Shown here one piece after another: positions 8,345 to 18,226 of a stretch of 64,000 nucleotides of DNA. Both the position numbers and the translations under genes were made by a program. Position 1 is the stretch's first letter, and each line of letters starts with the position of its first letter. Under the pieces are notes generated by a model. The model was given only the letters and a program-made list of their open reading frames with translations, had not been told where the DNA came from and searched no databases. Source of the DNA: Sinomonas albida (GTDB lineage Bacteria > Actinomycetota > Actinomycetes > Actinomycetales > Micrococcaceae); assembly GCF_004919045.1 (NCBI RefSeq), contig NZ_SWDW01000013.1, positions 1 to 64,000 on the forward strand. Direction: 5' to 3'.

Positions 8345-8665
8345 TCAGCCGCGCCAGCGCAGCGTCATGAGGAACCCCACGATCGCGACGCCGAAGCCGA
8401 TGAGGATGTTCCAGTTGCCCAGGACGGGGACCGGGAACTGGCCCTGCGTGACGTAGAAGACGATGATCCAGAGCAGTCCCACGACCATGAGCGTGAACAT
8501 CAGGTACTTGTACCACTGGGGAGTCGGACCCGCCTTGGCAGTGCTCCGCTTCTTCTTCAGCGCCTTGCGCTCGGCGGCCCTCGAGGACTTCTTCTTCGAG
8601 AGGGTCCTGTCCGCGCTCTTGTGTGCGCGCGCCGTGGTCTCGGGCTTGTCCGGGGATTCGGGCAC
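8345..8665 (-). CDS. crgA: Cell division protein CrgA
   Basis: This 106-residue protein has a Lys/Arg-rich N-terminal half and two membrane helices (WYKYLMFTLMVVGLLWIIVFYV and the C-terminal ILIGFGVAIVGFLMTLRW). CrgA localises to the septum in actinobacteria and links FtsZ-ring components with peptidoglycan synthases. The GTG start at 8665 was chosen because AAGGAGGAG lies 2 bases upstream; a longer frame upstream has no signal. The position next to the trpG-like gene and the kinase operon matches the conserved order in Actinobacteria. Confidence 0.92.
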   Translation of the reverse strand: MPESPDKPETTARAHKSADRTLSKKKSSRAAERKALKKKRSTAKAGPTPQWYKYLMFTLMVVGLLWIIVFYVTQGQFPVPVLGNWNILIGFGVAIVGFLMTLRWRG

Positions 8666-8831
8666 TGCTCCTCCTTGGGGCCGCCTTCGGCTGCGCGGGG
8701 GCCCGCTTGGTATCCTGCAAGCACCGCCGACGCGCCGGGGTGCCGCTGCTTGACTGGTCACTGGTACTGGTAGCCAAGTCTAGCCGCCCGGGGAGTCGGC
8801 CCAGCCCACTCCACGATTGGCCGAACCGCAC

Positions 8832-9476
8832 ATGAGCACCCGCATCCTCGTCATCGACAACTACGACTCCTTCGTCTACACGCTCGTCGGCTATCTCCAG
8901 CAGCTCGGCGCCGAGACGACGGTGGTCAGGAACGACGACGTCTCCCTCGCCGAGGCGGTCGAGCTCGCCGCGGCGCGCGATGGCGTCCTCGTCTCGCCCG
9001 GTCCGGGGAACCCCGCCGAGGCCGGCGTGTGCATCGAGCTCATCAAGTGGTGCGGCGAGAACACGAAGCCCATGCTGGGCGTGTGCCTGGGCCACCAGGC
9101 CCTCGCGGAGGCGTACGGCGGGGTCGTGACGCATGCGCCCGAGCTCATGCACGGCAAGACGTCGCTCGTGGAGCACGACGGGCGTGGTGTCTTCTCCGGG
9201 CTTAAGTCGCCCCTCACCGCGACGCGCTACCACTCGCTGGCCGCCGTCGCGGAGACCATCCCGGACGTCCTCGAGGTCACGGCGCACACGAATTCCGGCG
9301 TGGTCATGGGCCTCCAGCACCGCACGGCGCCCCTGTGGGGAGTGCAGTTCCACCCCGAAAGCGTCCTCACCGAGGGCGGCTACCAGATGCTTGGGAACTG
9401 GCTCGAGTCGCTCGGCCTCGCGGGCGCGGCGGACAAGGCGTCCACGCTGAGCCCGCTCATCCACGCCGACGCGTAG
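8832..9476 (+). CDS. Glutamine amidotransferase of anthranilate / aminodeoxychorismate synthase (TrpG/PabA)
   Basis: This 214-residue class I amidotransferase begins with ILVIDNYDSFVYTLVGYL. The nucleophile Cys lies in LGVCLGHQALAE, and the His-Glu pair in GVQFHPESVLTEGG. It releases ammonia from glutamine for chorismate amination, giving anthranilate (with TrpE) or aminodeoxychorismate (with PabB). No synthase partner is in the window, and the sequence alone does not settle TrpG versus PabA; the crgA-adjacent copy in actinobacteria is annotated both ways. It is convergent with pknB, with only 18 bases between the stops. Confidence 0.88.
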   Translation: MSTRILVIDNYDSFVYTLVGYLQQLGAETTVVRNDDVSLAEAVELAAARDGVLVSPGPGNPAEAGVCIELIKWCGENTKPMLGVCLGHQALAEAYGGVVTHAPELMHGKTSLVEHDGRGVFSGLKSPLTATRYHSLAAVAETIPDVLEVTAHTNSGVVMGLQHRTAPLWGVQFHPESVLTEGGYQMLGNWLESLGLAGAADKASTLSPLIHADA

Positions 9477-9494
9477 CGGCTCGCCGGGCTCGTC

Positions 9495-11399
9495 CTACGG
9501 GAAGGTGATCCCGTTCCCGTTGCCGTTCCCCTTCTTGTCGGACGAGGACGGGCTCGGCGAGGGGCTTGACGTCGCGCTCGGCGACGGCGGGGGCGGCGGG
9601 GCCTGGGCGACCGTGAGTACCACGGTCCCGCCCTGATCGATGAGCCCGTTCGCCGCGACGTTCTGGTCGGTCACGGTGCCTGCCGGAGCGGTCGTCGATA
9701 CTGCTTGGCTCACCTGCGCCCCGAGGCCGAGGGCGGCAAGGGCCGCCTTGGCGTCGTCGACCGTGCGGCCGCGGAGGTCGGGCACCGCGACCTTGCCCGT
9801 CGAGATGGTCAGCGTGACCTGCGAGCCGATCGGCACGGTCTGGCCGACGTCCGGCGAGACGCTGATGACGTGCCCGGCGGGCACGGTGGCGCTGTTGGCG
9901 GACTTCGACTGGTCAGCAGGCACGAGCCCGAGCGAGCGCAGCGTGTCCCGCGCGCCCGCCTCCGTATTGCCGAGGATGCTCTGCGGGATGACGGCCGTGG
10001 ACGGGCCGCTCGAGATCTCGATGACGATCTTCGAGTTCTTCGGGAGCTGCGACCCGGCCGCCGGAAGCGTGTCGATCGCGAGGCCCTTCGAGATGTCGGC
10101 ACTCGGCTTCTGTGAGAACTCCGGCTGGAGGCCGAGCTGCGTGAGCTTGGTGAACGCGTCGGTGTCCTTCATGGACGCGACGTTCGGCACGCCCACGTAC
10201 ACGATCGCGGGCGGCTGGTTGAGGAACGTGTAGAGCCAGTACCCGCCGCCGCCCAGGACGAGGAGCGCCATGAGCAGGAGGATGGCCATCCAGCCGCGGT
10301 GCCGGCGCGGGCGCTCGTCCTCGGCCTCGTCCGCTGCGTCGAACCCGAGCAGTTCTTCCGCGTCCGACGGCGGGACCGCCGGGAATTCGCCCGTGTCGCC
10401 GAGGTGGGAGTCGGCTGCATGCTTGCCCTCGCCGTGGCCGCCATGCGCGTCCGCTGCCGCGACGAGGCCGGCCCCGGCAGCGGCGACGGCCAGCGCCTCG
10501 GTCGCGTCCCCGCCGTCGTTCGCAGCCCCCGCCGAGGGGAGCGCGCGCCCGGCGCCCGCCGCCCGCAGCGCGCGCCGGAACGCGCCCGCATCCTGGAAGC
10601 GCCTGTCCGGGTCCTTCTGGAGGGCGCGGTCGAGGACGCTCTGCACGGCGTCCGTGACGTCGGGGTTGAACTCGCGGGCCTTGGGGGCCTCGACCTGAAC
10701 GTGCTGATACGCCACGGAGACCGCGGACTCCCCGAGGAACGGCGGTCGGCCCGTGAGGAGTTCGTACAGGAGGCAGCCGGTCGAGTACAGGTCGCTGCGC
10801 GAGTCTACAGTGAGGCCCTGCGCCTGCTCGGGCGAGAGGTACTGGGCCGTGCCGACCACGGCCTGCGTCTGGGTCATCGTGGCCCCGGACTCGGCCGCGG
10901 CGCGCGCGATCCCGAAGTCCATGACCTTCACGGTCCCGGTCTCGCTGACCACCATGACGTTGGCGGGCTTGATGTCGCGGTGCACGATCCCCGCGCGGTG
11001 GCTGTACTCGAGCGCCGAGAGCACGCCCTGGACGTACTCGAGGGCCTTCTCCTGCGTGACCGAGCCCTCATGCACGAACTCGCGGAGGGTCCTGCCCTCC
11101 ACGAGCTCCATCACCATGAACGGCACCTCGACGGATGCCGGATTCAAGGGGTCTGGACCGCGCTCCCCGGTGTCGTACACCGCCACGATATTCGGATGGT
11201 TGAGCGCCGCGACCGCCTGCCCCTCGCGCTCGAACCGCACGCGCAGCTGCCGGTCGCGGGCCATGTCCGGCCGCAGCATCTTGACTGCGACTGTGCGGCC
11301 CAGGCGCGTGTCCTGGGCCTCGAAGACGTCCGCCATGCCACCCCGGCCGAGAAGCCGCCCCAGCACGTAGCGGCCCGAGAGCACGACGGGCTGTGGCAT
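9495..11399 (-). CDS. pknB: Ser/Thr protein kinase PknB with PASTA repeats
   Basis: A Hanks-type kinase domain (about residues 8-275) has the glycine loop LGRGGMADVF, the catalytic loop HRDIKPANV and DFGIARA. An acidic linker follows, then one membrane helix (about 370-393) and an extracellular part with three PASTA repeats (ending VTISTGKVAVPDLRG and GGTVVLTVAQ) and a Pro/Ser tail. PASTA domains bind muropeptides or lipid II and control cell-wall growth. ATG 11399 was preferred over ATG 11444: it has AGAGGA 7 bases upstream and starts close to the kinase domain, as in other PknB proteins. It is the last gene of the operon. Confidence 0.9.
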   Translation of the reverse strand: MPQPVVLSGRYVLGRLLGRGGMADVFEAQDTRLGRTVAVKMLRPDMARDRQLRVRFEREGQAVAALNHPNIVAVYDTGERGPDPLNPASVEVPFMVMELVEGRTLREFVHEGSVTQEKALEYVQGVLSALEYSHRAGIVHRDIKPANVMVVSETGTVKVMDFGIARAAAESGATMTQTQAVVGTAQYLSPEQAQGLTVDSRSDLYSTGCLLYELLTGRPPFLGESAVSVAYQHVQVEAPKAREFNPDVTDAVQSVLDRALQKDPDRRFQDAGAFRRALRAAGAGRALPSAGAANDGGDATEALAVAAAGAGLVAAADAHGGHGEGKHAADSHLGDTGEFPAVPPSDAEELLGFDAADEAEDERPRRHRGWMAILLLMALLVLGGGGYWLYTFLNQPPAIVYVGVPNVASMKDTDAFTKLTQLGLQPEFSQKPSADISKGLAIDTLPAAGSQLPKNSKIVIEISSGPSTAVIPQSILGNTEAGARDTLRSLGLVPADQSKSANSATVPAGHVISVSPDVGQTVPIGSQVTLTISTGKVAVPDLRGRTVDDAKAALAALGLGAQVSQAVSTTAPAGTVTDQNVAANGLIDQGGTVVLTVAQAPPPPPSPSATSSPSPSPSSSDKKGNGNGNGITFP

Positions 11400-11480
11400 G
11401 GGCTCGTCCTCTCGTTCCAGCGACGTATGGGTTGGGTGCGTCATGTCCTCACTTCCGGGCCGTGTTATCCAAGTGTGGCC

Positions 11481-13088
11481 CTACTTGGAGGCAGAAGGCG
11501 TGGAGGTGGGCCCTCTTGAGGGTGTCGCGGCTTGGGTCGGCGTCGGGGTCGGCGTGGGCGGGTTCACCACGGCGTACGTGACGGTCACCGCAGTGCCCAA
11601 CGGGAGGCGTCCCGTGGGGGACAGCGAGAGGACGGAGCCCATGATGCCCTGCGACTGCTGGACCGGGTTGAGCTGGACCTGGAGCCCCAGATTCTCGAGC
11701 TCCTGCTGGACTTGGGTGTAGTTGCGGCCCACGTAGTTCGAGGCCACGACGTTGACCGAAGCGGGCGCCTCCGGCGTTGTCTCGGTGGGCGTCGGGGTGG
11801 CGCTCGAGGTGGTCGGCGTGGGCGACGGGGTCGAGGACGTGGTGGCGGTCTGCGCCGGCGCCGGGGAGAAGAGGCCCGAGTTGCTGAGCCAGATTCCGAG
11901 CAGCACGAAGAGCAGGAGCAGCACGAGGGCGACGAGCGGCCACGTGAGCGCGCTGCGCTTCTTGCGGCGCTGCTCTGGGGCGACCTCCTCTTCCTCGTCG
12001 ACCCCGGCGTACCAGGGCGAACCGCCATCGGGGTGGTCGCCCTGGATGGACGAGGCGCCGTGGCCCAGGACGGGAAGCGCGGCCGTGGAGGGCGACGACG
12101 CGTGCGCGGCCTGGGCGCCCGCCGCGGCGGCCCCGAGACCGGCCCCCACGGCGGCACCGCCCACGACGGCGGTCGGCGCGGTCTGCCCGCGCTGCTGGGC
12201 GATCGGCTGGGTCGAGTCGAAGTCCTCGTGGAGGAGCATGCCGGGCACCGCAGCCTGGGCGGCGCGGATGTCCCCGCGGCGGATGGCCTCCGACGCCTCG
12301 GCGAGCTTGATCGCGTTGGCGGGGCGGTTCCGCGGATCCTTCGCGAGCATCGACATGAGCAGCGCCCGGACCGGGGCAGGGACCTGCTCGGGCAGCGGCG
12401 GCGGGGCGTCGTTGACCTGGGCGAGCGCGATCGCGATCTGGCTCTCGCCCGAGAACGGCCGGTGGCCCGTGAGGCATTCGTAGCCGATGACGCCGAGCGA
12501 ATAGATGTCGCTCGAGCCCGTGGCCTGCTGGCCCGTGGCCTGCTCCGGCGCGAGGTACTGCGCGGTGCCCATGACCTGTCCGGTCTGCGTGAGCGGAACC
12601 TGGTCAGCGAGGCGCGCGATGCCGAAGTCCGTGACCTTGACCCGGTTGTCCGGCGTGATGAGCAGGTTGCCGGGCTTGATGTCGCGGTGCACGAGGCCCC
12701 GCGCATGGGCCACGGCCAGGGCGCGCGCCGTCTGGGCCATGATGTTGAGCGTGCGGTCGGGGGAGAGCACCTTCTCGCGCTCGAGGATCGAGCTCAGGGG
12801 CTCGCCCGGCACGAGTTCCATGACGAGGTAGGCGGAGCCGCTGTCCTCGCCGTAGTCGAACACGTTGGCGATTCCGGGATGGTTGAGCAGCGCGGTGTGC
12901 TGGGCCTCGTTGCGGAACCGCTGGAGGAAACCGGTATCGCCCGCGTACTCCTCCTTGAGGATCTTGATCGCGACGTTCCGTCCCAGCACCTGGTCGCGAG
13001 CGTTCCACACTTCGCCCATTCCACCGATGGCGATCCGGCTCTCCAGGTGGTACCTGCCGCCCAAGGTGATGCCCGACGTCGGTCTCAC
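11481..13088 (-). CDS. pknA: Ser/Thr protein kinase PknA, here with one PASTA repeat
   Basis: This 535-residue protein has a complete kinase domain (about 10-275: [31 protein letters not shown]). A 90-residue Ala/Ser-rich linker and a membrane helix (about 385-405, [19 protein letters not shown]) follow, then a Thr/Pro-rich stretch and one PASTA-like domain ([19 protein letters not shown] to [10 protein letters not shown]). Mycobacterial PknA lacks PASTA domains, so this one should be able to sense the wall directly. The GTG start overlaps the pbpA stop (GTGA at 13085-13088), so translation is coupled. Confidence 0.88.
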   Translation of the reverse strand: MRPTSGITLGGRYHLESRIAIGGMGEVWNARDQVLGRNVAIKILKEEYAGDTGFLQRFRNEAQHTALLNHPGIANVFDYGEDSGSAYLVMELVPGEPLSSILEREKVLSPDRTLNIMAQTARALAVAHARGLVHRDIKPGNLLITPDNRVKVTDFGIARLADQVPLTQTGQVMGTAQYLAPEQATGQQATGSSDIYSLGVIGYECLTGHRPFSGESQIAIALAQVNDAPPPLPEQVPAPVRALLMSMLAKDPRNRPANAIKLAEASEAIRRGDIRAAQAAVPGMLLHEDFDSTQPIAQQRGQTAPTAVVGGAAVGAGLGAAAAGAQAAHASSPSTAALPVLGHGASSIQGDHPDGGSPWYAGVDEEEEVAPEQRRKKRSALTWPLVALVLLLLFVLLGIWLSNSGLFSPAPAQTATTSSTPSPTPTTSSATPTPTETTPEAPASVNVVASNYVGRNYTQVQQELENLGLQVQLNPVQQSQGIMGSVLSLSPTGRLPLGTAVTVTYAVVNPPTPTPTPTQAATPSRGPTSTPSASK

Positions 13089-14545
13089 TTCTTCAACACC
13101 GCCTCAAAGATCTTGCTCGCGCTTGGACTGGTCAGTTTGGCGCCGGTCGCAACGTCGACGCCTTCCATCACGATGGTCACCTGCACCTGCGGATTGTCTG
13201 CCGGGGCAAATCCGGTGAACCAGGAGTTGTTCAGGCCGCTCGTGCCGAGCTCGGCGGTTCCGGTCTTGCCGGCCACCTGCACGCCCGGCACTGCGGCGCC
13301 CTTGCCGATGCCGTTCGAGACAACGTCCGTCATCCACTCGGTGATCTGCCGGGAGATGTCAGGCGTCGTGGAGGTTCTGAGCACCTCTGGCTTCGGCTCG
13401 TCGACAACCCGGAGATCCGGCGCCCGCACCGTCTTGACGAGGGACGGCTTCATCTGGACGCCGCCGTTCGCGATAGCGGACGTCATGAGCGCGATCTGGA
13501 GGGGGGAGGCAGTCGTGTTGAACTGGCCGATTGACGCCTGGGCGAGCTGCGACTGGTCGAGGTTCTTGGGCCAGACGCCGCTCTGGTAGTCGAGGTGCAG
13601 GAGATTTCCTGCGTCCTGGCCGAAGCCGTACGCGGCGGCCTGCTTCCCGATCGCGTCCTGACCGAGGTCGAGGGCGATCGAGGCGAACGGCGTGTTGCAG
13701 GACTGCTCGAGCGCGAACGCGAAGCTCGCCTGGGTCTGCGTGTAGCAGTTGCCGCCCGCGTAGTTCGGAAGCTTCGCGCTGCTGCCCGGCAGCGCCATCT
13801 CGGCCGGGTTCGGCAGGACGCTGTCCTTGTTGTACTTGCCGGAGGCGAGGGCCGCGGTCGTGTCCACGAGCTTGAACACGGACCCCGGCGCAAGAAGCGC
13901 GCCCGTGGGGCCGCCCACGCTCTGGTTGAGGTTGATGCCCTGGATGCCCTGGAGCTTGGCCATCGCGGCCTGTGCTGCGGCCTGATCGTGGGTCGCGAGC
14001 TGGTTGGGGTCGTAGCTCGGCTTCGAAGCCATTGCGATGATCGCGCCGGTCTTCGGGTTCGTGACCACGATCGAGCCGCGCTGGCCGTCAGGGATGAGGC
14101 TGTACGCGAGCTGCTGGATCGCGGGGTCGATCGTGAGCTCGACCGACGCGCCCTGCGGCTGCTGCCCGAGGAAGAGCTGCTTCATGCGGTCGAGGAGGAG
14201 CTGGTCCGACTGCCCCGTGAGCGCCGCATTGACGCTCTTCTCGAGCCCCGTGGAGCCGAAGATGTTCGAGTAGTAGCCCGTGAGGCCCGCGTAGAGCTGC
14301 GGCTGGAGGTACTGCCGTTGGAACTTGCAGCTCTCGGAGCCCGTCGGCACGGACTGGACGATCGGCTGGCCGCCCACCACGATCGTGCCGCGGTCCTGGC
14401 AGAACGTCTGCAGGATCGCGCGGTTGTTCCACTGGTTCGACGTGAGCTCGTCGGCGCCCACCACCTGGACGTAGCTGATCGAGCCCAGGATGAGGGCGAA
14501 CATGGCGGCGATGGCCACCCATGCGTTTCTGATGGCCTGATTCAC
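13085..14545 (-). CDS. pbpA: Class B penicillin-binding protein PbpA
   Basis: This 486-residue protein has a membrane anchor at 8-30, a dimerisation/pedestal region, and a transpeptidase domain with all three motifs in order: SVFK (active-site Ser), SCN (in EQSCNTPF) and KTGT. It cross-links peptidoglycan in the periplasm-like space and works with the RodA-type polymerase encoded just upstream. It overlaps that gene by 4 bases and pknA by 4 bases. In mycobacteria PbpA is a target of the same kinases; here that is inferred from the operon. Confidence 0.92.
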   Translation of the reverse strand: MNQAIRNAWVAIAAMFALILGSISYVQVVGADELTSNQWNNRAILQTFCQDRGTIVVGGQPIVQSVPTGSESCKFQRQYLQPQLYAGLTGYYSNIFGSTGLEKSVNAALTGQSDQLLLDRMKQLFLGQQPQGASVELTIDPAIQQLAYSLIPDGQRGSIVVTNPKTGAIIAMASKPSYDPNQLATHDQAAAQAAMAKLQGIQGINLNQSVGGPTGALLAPGSVFKLVDTTAALASGKYNKDSVLPNPAEMALPGSSAKLPNYAGGNCYTQTQASFAFALEQSCNTPFASIALDLGQDAIGKQAAAYGFGQDAGNLLHLDYQSGVWPKNLDQSQLAQASIGQFNTTASPLQIALMTSAIANGGVQMKPSLVKTVRAPDLRVVDEPKPEVLRTSTTPDISRQITEWMTDVVSNGIGKGAAVPGVQVAGKTGTAELGTSGLNNSWFTGFAPADNPQVQVTIVMEGVDVATGAKLTSPSASKIFEAVLKK

Positions 14546-15987
14546 TGCTGCTTCACCACCTGGGTCTTGGTCGTCTCCGCCGGGCCGCCGCGGTGGGCCG
14601 AGGGCGCGGACGACGGCGGAATGGCCGCGGGCGTCTCGTCAGGCCCGAGCGGCGTCGTGTCGATGGGCCGGCGCGCGGCGTTCGAGATCACGAGGATGAG
14701 CGCCGCGATGATCCAGTTGGCGAGGAGGGACGAGCCGCCGGCCGCGAGGAACGGCGTCGTGAGGCCCGTAAGCGGGATGAGCCGGGTCACGCCGCCCATC
14801 ACCACGAAGCACTGGAGGCCGATCCCGGCGGAGAGCCCGCACGCGAGAAGCTTCCCGAAGGCGTCCCGGGCGCCGATCGCCGCGCGCATGCCGCGCGTCA
14901 CGAGGAGCGCGTACAGGACGACGATCGCGAACAGGCCCACGAGCCCGAGCTCCTCGCCGAAGGCAGCGATGATCATGTCCGAATGCGCGAACGGGACCAG
15001 ATCCGGGCGGCCCTGGCCCATGCCCGTTCCAATGAGGCCGCCGTTGGCCATGCCGAACAGGCCCTGCACAATCTGGTAGCTGCCGCCGTACTGGCGGCCG
15101 AACACCTCCGGGTCGAAGGCGTTGATCCATCCGTCGATCCGGAGGCGGATGTGCGGGAAGATCTCGCTCGAGGCCATGGCGCCCAAGAACATGAGCACGA
15201 TGCCGAGGATCGCCCAGCTCGCGCGGCTCGTGGCCACGTAGATCATCGAGATGAAGATCCCGAAGAAGAGGATCGACATGCCGAGGTCGTGCTGGAAGAT
15301 GAGGATCCCGATGCTCGCGAGCCACGCGACGATCATGGGGCCGAGGTCGCGGAACCGCGGGAGCTGGAGCTTCCCGAGCCGGCGCCCGGCGAGCAGGATG
15401 AGGTCGCGGTTGGTCGAGAGGTAGCCCGCGAAGAAGATGCCGATCGTGATCTTCGCGACCTCGCCCGGCTGGAACGAGGCGGGGCCGATGCGGATCCACA
15501 CCTGGGCGCCGTTGACGTCGCCGGCGGTGATGCCCGGGACCAACGGGAGGACGAGCAGCACGGCGCTGAGGATGAGCGAGATGTACGTGAACCGCCGCAG
15601 CATCCGGTGGTCCTTGAGGAACAGGATCACGCCGATCGCGAGCGCCATGCCCACCACCGTCCAGCGCGCCTGCACGTCGCCGTAGTCCGCCACCGGGGTG
15701 CTCGCCGTGTCGAGCCGGTGGATCATGGCGACCCCGAGACCGTTGAGCGCTACGACGATGGGCAGGATGAGCGGGTCCGCGTACTTTGCGCGGAAGCGCA
15801 GCGCGATGTGGACCGCGAGGGACGCGACGGCCATGATCGCGGACTGCATCCAGAAGTCGTTTCCGAGGCTCAGGCCCTGGTTGATCGACGTCATGGCGTT
15901 CGCGCCGATGCCCACGACGAGCGCGAGGACCAGGAGGACGAGCTCGATGTTGCGCCGCGGCCGGGCGGCGGCTTCGACAGCGCTCAC
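14542..15987 (-). CDS. rodA: RodA/FtsW-type peptidoglycan polymerase (SEDS family)
   Basis: This 481-residue polytopic protein has the SEDS features: DVNGAQVWIRIGPASFQPGE, which contains the conserved NGAxxW and QPxE elements, and a C-terminal PFLAAGGSS. It polymerises glycan strands from lipid II, with PbpA as its cross-linking partner. GTG 15987 was chosen because it shares one base with the pstP stop (TAGTG) and is preceded by GGGAGG; a longer upstream frame lies wholly within pstP. The C-terminal tail carries a copy of the dispersed motif at 14606-14619, read as PPSSAP. Confidence 0.92.
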   Translation of the reverse strand: MSAVEAAARPRRNIELVLLVLALVVGIGANAMTSINQGLSLGNDFWMQSAIMAVASLAVHIALRFRAKYADPLILPIVVALNGLGVAMIHRLDTASTPVADYGDVQARWTVVGMALAIGVILFLKDHRMLRRFTYISLILSAVLLVLPLVPGITAGDVNGAQVWIRIGPASFQPGEVAKITIGIFFAGYLSTNRDLILLAGRRLGKLQLPRFRDLGPMIVAWLASIGILIFQHDLGMSILFFGIFISMIYVATSRASWAILGIVLMFLGAMASSEIFPHIRLRIDGWINAFDPEVFGRQYGGSYQIVQGLFGMANGGLIGTGMGQGRPDLVPFAHSDMIIAAFGEELGLVGLFAIVVLYALLVTRGMRAAIGARDAFGKLLACGLSAGIGLQCFVVMGGVTRLIPLTGLTTPFLAAGGSSLLANWIIAALILVISNAARRPIDTTPLGPDETPAAIPPSSAPSAHRGGPAETTKTQVVKQQ

Positions 15988-17750
15988 TACTGGCCTCCCA
16001 GGCACGGGTTGGTGGGCGAGGGGCTGCTCGACGGCCGCGCGGAGGCGGAGCCCGAGGGTGGCGGGGCGGGGCTCGGCGAAGCCGGCGGGACTGCACTGGG
16101 CGACGGGACTGCACTGGGCGACGCGGAGCCTCCCGGCGTCGGAGCGGCCGACGGCGAGTTGAGGCAGCTCTGCGGGTTGCTCTGGAGCAGCGCGACGATC
16201 TCCTGGGCCTCCGAGAGACTGTTCACGGGAATGCCTGCACGGAGGCGCTGCTGCTGGAAGTCGGGGAGCGAACTCATGGTGATGTCGGTGGTCGAGGCCA
16301 CCTTCGAGAGGGCGATCGGCCCGAGCGTCTGGGAGATGCCGTTGTAGATCGCCACCCGGTTGTCGGAGGCGCCCACGTAGTAGCGGGTCTGCGTCCAGGC
16401 GTAGCCGAGCCACAGGCCGAGCAGGATCGCGACCGCGACGATGGCGGCGAGGATGAGCCGGACCCAGCGCCGGAACTGGCGGCGCGTTCCTTCCGCCTCG
16501 GTCTCCGGCTCCTCGGCCTCGACGTCCGCGGCGGTGGCGCGATGGGTGAGGAGCGCCGCAGCGCGGCGCGCGGCCGTGCGGCTCGCGACGGACGGCAGCG
16601 AGCCGCTCTCGGCCGCCGCGGCCGCGGCACCCACGAGCTCGTGCGGGCGGCTGTCCAGTTCGCGGCGCAGCACCTCGGCGGAGAGGTGGGCGCCCAGGTT
16701 GGGGTCGGTCGGCATCTCGAGCCGCGGTTCGTCGGGCTCGCCGGGAGGCGTGGGTGGGGCGTCCGCGCCGTCGGCCCCGTCGGCCCCGTCGGCCCCGCCG
16801 TCTCCGTGGTCGCCGGAGTCGTCCCCAGCGCCGGGGGACGCGGCCGCGTGCGGCGAGGCCCCGCCGTCGTTCGCGCCATCGCTGCTCCGCGGCGACGGTG
16901 CGTCGGACGCCGGCGATTCCGCCCGGGCCGCCGAGGAGACCGGAGTGCGCGCGGCCGCGGAGGCCGTGATCGACGCGGCGGCCGCTGGCGACGCGACTGG
17001 CACGTCGTCGTCGCCCGCGTCGGTCGCCATGATGTCCGCGACGACGACCGTCACGTTGTCAGGAGCGCCCGCGGCGAGCGTGAGCGAGATGAGGCGGTCG
17101 GCGCATTCGCCGACGTCCTCGATGCCCTTGACCGTCTGCTCGACGATCTCGTGCGGAACGTAGTTGAGGCCGTCCGAGCACAGGAGCCAGCGCTCGCCCT
17201 CCTCGACATCGAACGAGGTGAGGTCCAGTTCAGGGCTCGCGTCGACATCGCCCAGGACGCGCATGAGCACGTTCTTGTGGGGGTGGGTCTCCGCCTCCTC
17301 CGGGCGGAGCCGACCCTCGCTGATGAGGCGCTGGACGAACGTGTGGTCAACGCTCATCTGCTCGAAGGTCGCGCCGCGCAGGCGGTAGGCACGGGAATCG
17401 CCGATATGGGCGAACGCGAGCTTCGAGCCGTTCAGCAGGAGTGCCGTGACCGTGGTGCCCATGCCGGCGAGCTTCGGGTTCGCAGCGACGAGCTCGGAGA
17501 GGAGGGAGTTGGCCGTCTGGATCTCGTCCGCGAGGACCGTTCCCGCATCCCCGGCGTAGCCGCCGTGGTCGAGGTGCACCAGATCGAGCACCGTCGACGC
17601 GCTCGCGACGTCGCCGCCCGCGTGCCCGCCCATGCCATCCGCGACGACGGCAAGATGACGGCCCGCGTAGGCGGAGTCGTCGTTCTTGGCCCGTAGCCGG
17701 CCCACATCGGAGCGAGCCGCGTACCGCAGGATCAGCTGGGTGTCCGGCAA
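15987..17750 (-). CDS. pstP: PP2C-type Ser/Thr phosphatase PstP
   Basis: The PP2C domain (about residues 1-240) holds the metal-site motifs AKNDDSAYAG, DGMGGHAGG, GDSRAYRL and CSDGL plus APDNVTVVV. About 190 residues of low-complexity Asp/Ala/Gly/Ser linker follow, then one membrane helix (about 430-455), a short extracellular domain and a Pro/Ser tail. PstP reverses phosphorylation by PknA and PknB. At 587 residues it is longer than mycobacterial PstP, mostly through the linker, which contains a variant of the dispersed motif at 16859-16874 (read ANDGGAS). The start is TTG 17750, 2 bases after the fhaB stop. Confidence 0.92.
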   Translation of the reverse strand: MPDTQLILRYAARSDVGRLRAKNDDSAYAGRHLAVVADGMGGHAGGDVASASTVLDLVHLDHGGYAGDAGTVLADEIQTANSLLSELVAANPKLAGMGTTVTALLLNGSKLAFAHIGDSRAYRLRGATFEQMSVDHTFVQRLISEGRLRPEEAETHPHKNVLMRVLGDVDASPELDLTSFDVEEGERWLLCSDGLNYVPHEIVEQTVKGIEDVGECADRLISLTLAAGAPDNVTVVVADIMATDAGDDDVPVASPAAAASITASAAARTPVSSAARAESPASDAPSPRSSDGANDGGASPHAAASPGAGDDSGDHGDGGADGADGADGADAPPTPPGEPDEPRLEMPTDPNLGAHLSAEVLRRELDSRPHELVGAAAAAAESGSLPSVASRTAARRAAALLTHRATAADVEAEEPETEAEGTRRQFRRWVRLILAAIVAVAILLGLWLGYAWTQTRYYVGASDNRVAIYNGISQTLGPIALSKVASTTDITMSSLPDFQQQRLRAGIPVNSLSEAQEIVALLQSNPQSCLNSPSAAPTPGGSASPSAVPSPSAVPPASPSPAPPPSGSASARPSSSPSPTNPCLGGQ

Positions 17751-17752
17751 GA

Positions 17753-18226
17753 TCAGGGCCTCAGCTCGATCACGGTCTTGCCGATCCGGATCGGCGCGTT
17801 GAGCTCGACGGGCTGGGCGCGCGTGAGCTGACGGTCAGCGAGGTACGTGCCGTTCGTGGAGCCGAGGTCCTCGATGAACCAGCGGCTTCCCTGCGGGAAG
17901 AGGCGGGCGTGGCGGCCCGACGCGTAGTCGTCCTCGAGCACGAGGGTGGCCTCCTGCGCGCGCCCCAGCAGGATCGGGCTCTCGCCGAGCGGCATGCTCG
18001 TCCCCGCGAGAGGGCCTTCGACCACCACGAGGTGGTGGGCCTGCTGGCGCGCCGGCGGCTCGGCCAGCTCAGGGTTCTTGCGAACCTGACGCGGCGTCGG
18101 CGCACCCGTCTTGTTCCGGCGCCCGACGGCGAGGTCCCGGCGCATCGCGCCCACGATGCTGAACACCAGCACCCACATGAGCACGAGGAAACCGAGGCGC
18201 AGGAAGGTGAGCGTCAGTTCGTTCAC
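17753..18226 (-). CDS. fhaB: FHA-domain protein FhaB (FipA-like)
   Basis: This 157-residue protein has one N-terminal membrane helix (about 5-27), a basic linker with a conserved Thr-containing segment, and a C-terminal FHA domain (about 70-157: PILLGRAQ, SGRHARLF, DLGSTNGTYL). FHA domains bind phosphothreonine, so it should act as an adaptor for kinase substrates at the membrane. GTG 18226 overlaps the fhaA stop (GTGA); the frame extends far upstream but that part is the shadow of fhaA. Confidence 0.9.
   Translation of the reverse strand: MNELTLTFLRLGFLVLMWVLVFSIVGAMRRDLAVGRRNKTGAPTPRQVRKNPELAEPPARQQAHHLVVVEGPLAGTSMPLGESPILLGRAQEATLVLEDDYASGRHARLFPQGSRWFIEDLGSTNGTYLADRQLTRAQPVELNAPIRIGKTVIELRP

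Noticed and set aside
11532-13589. A 685-codon open frame opposite pknA and pbpA
   Set aside because: It is the GC-rich antisense shadow of clear kinase and PBP genes, is very rich in Arg, Gly and Ala, and has no domain or ribosome-binding site.
14593-16347. A 584-codon open frame opposite rodA and pstP
   Set aside because: Same reason: a charged, low-complexity antisense shadow with no recognisable features.
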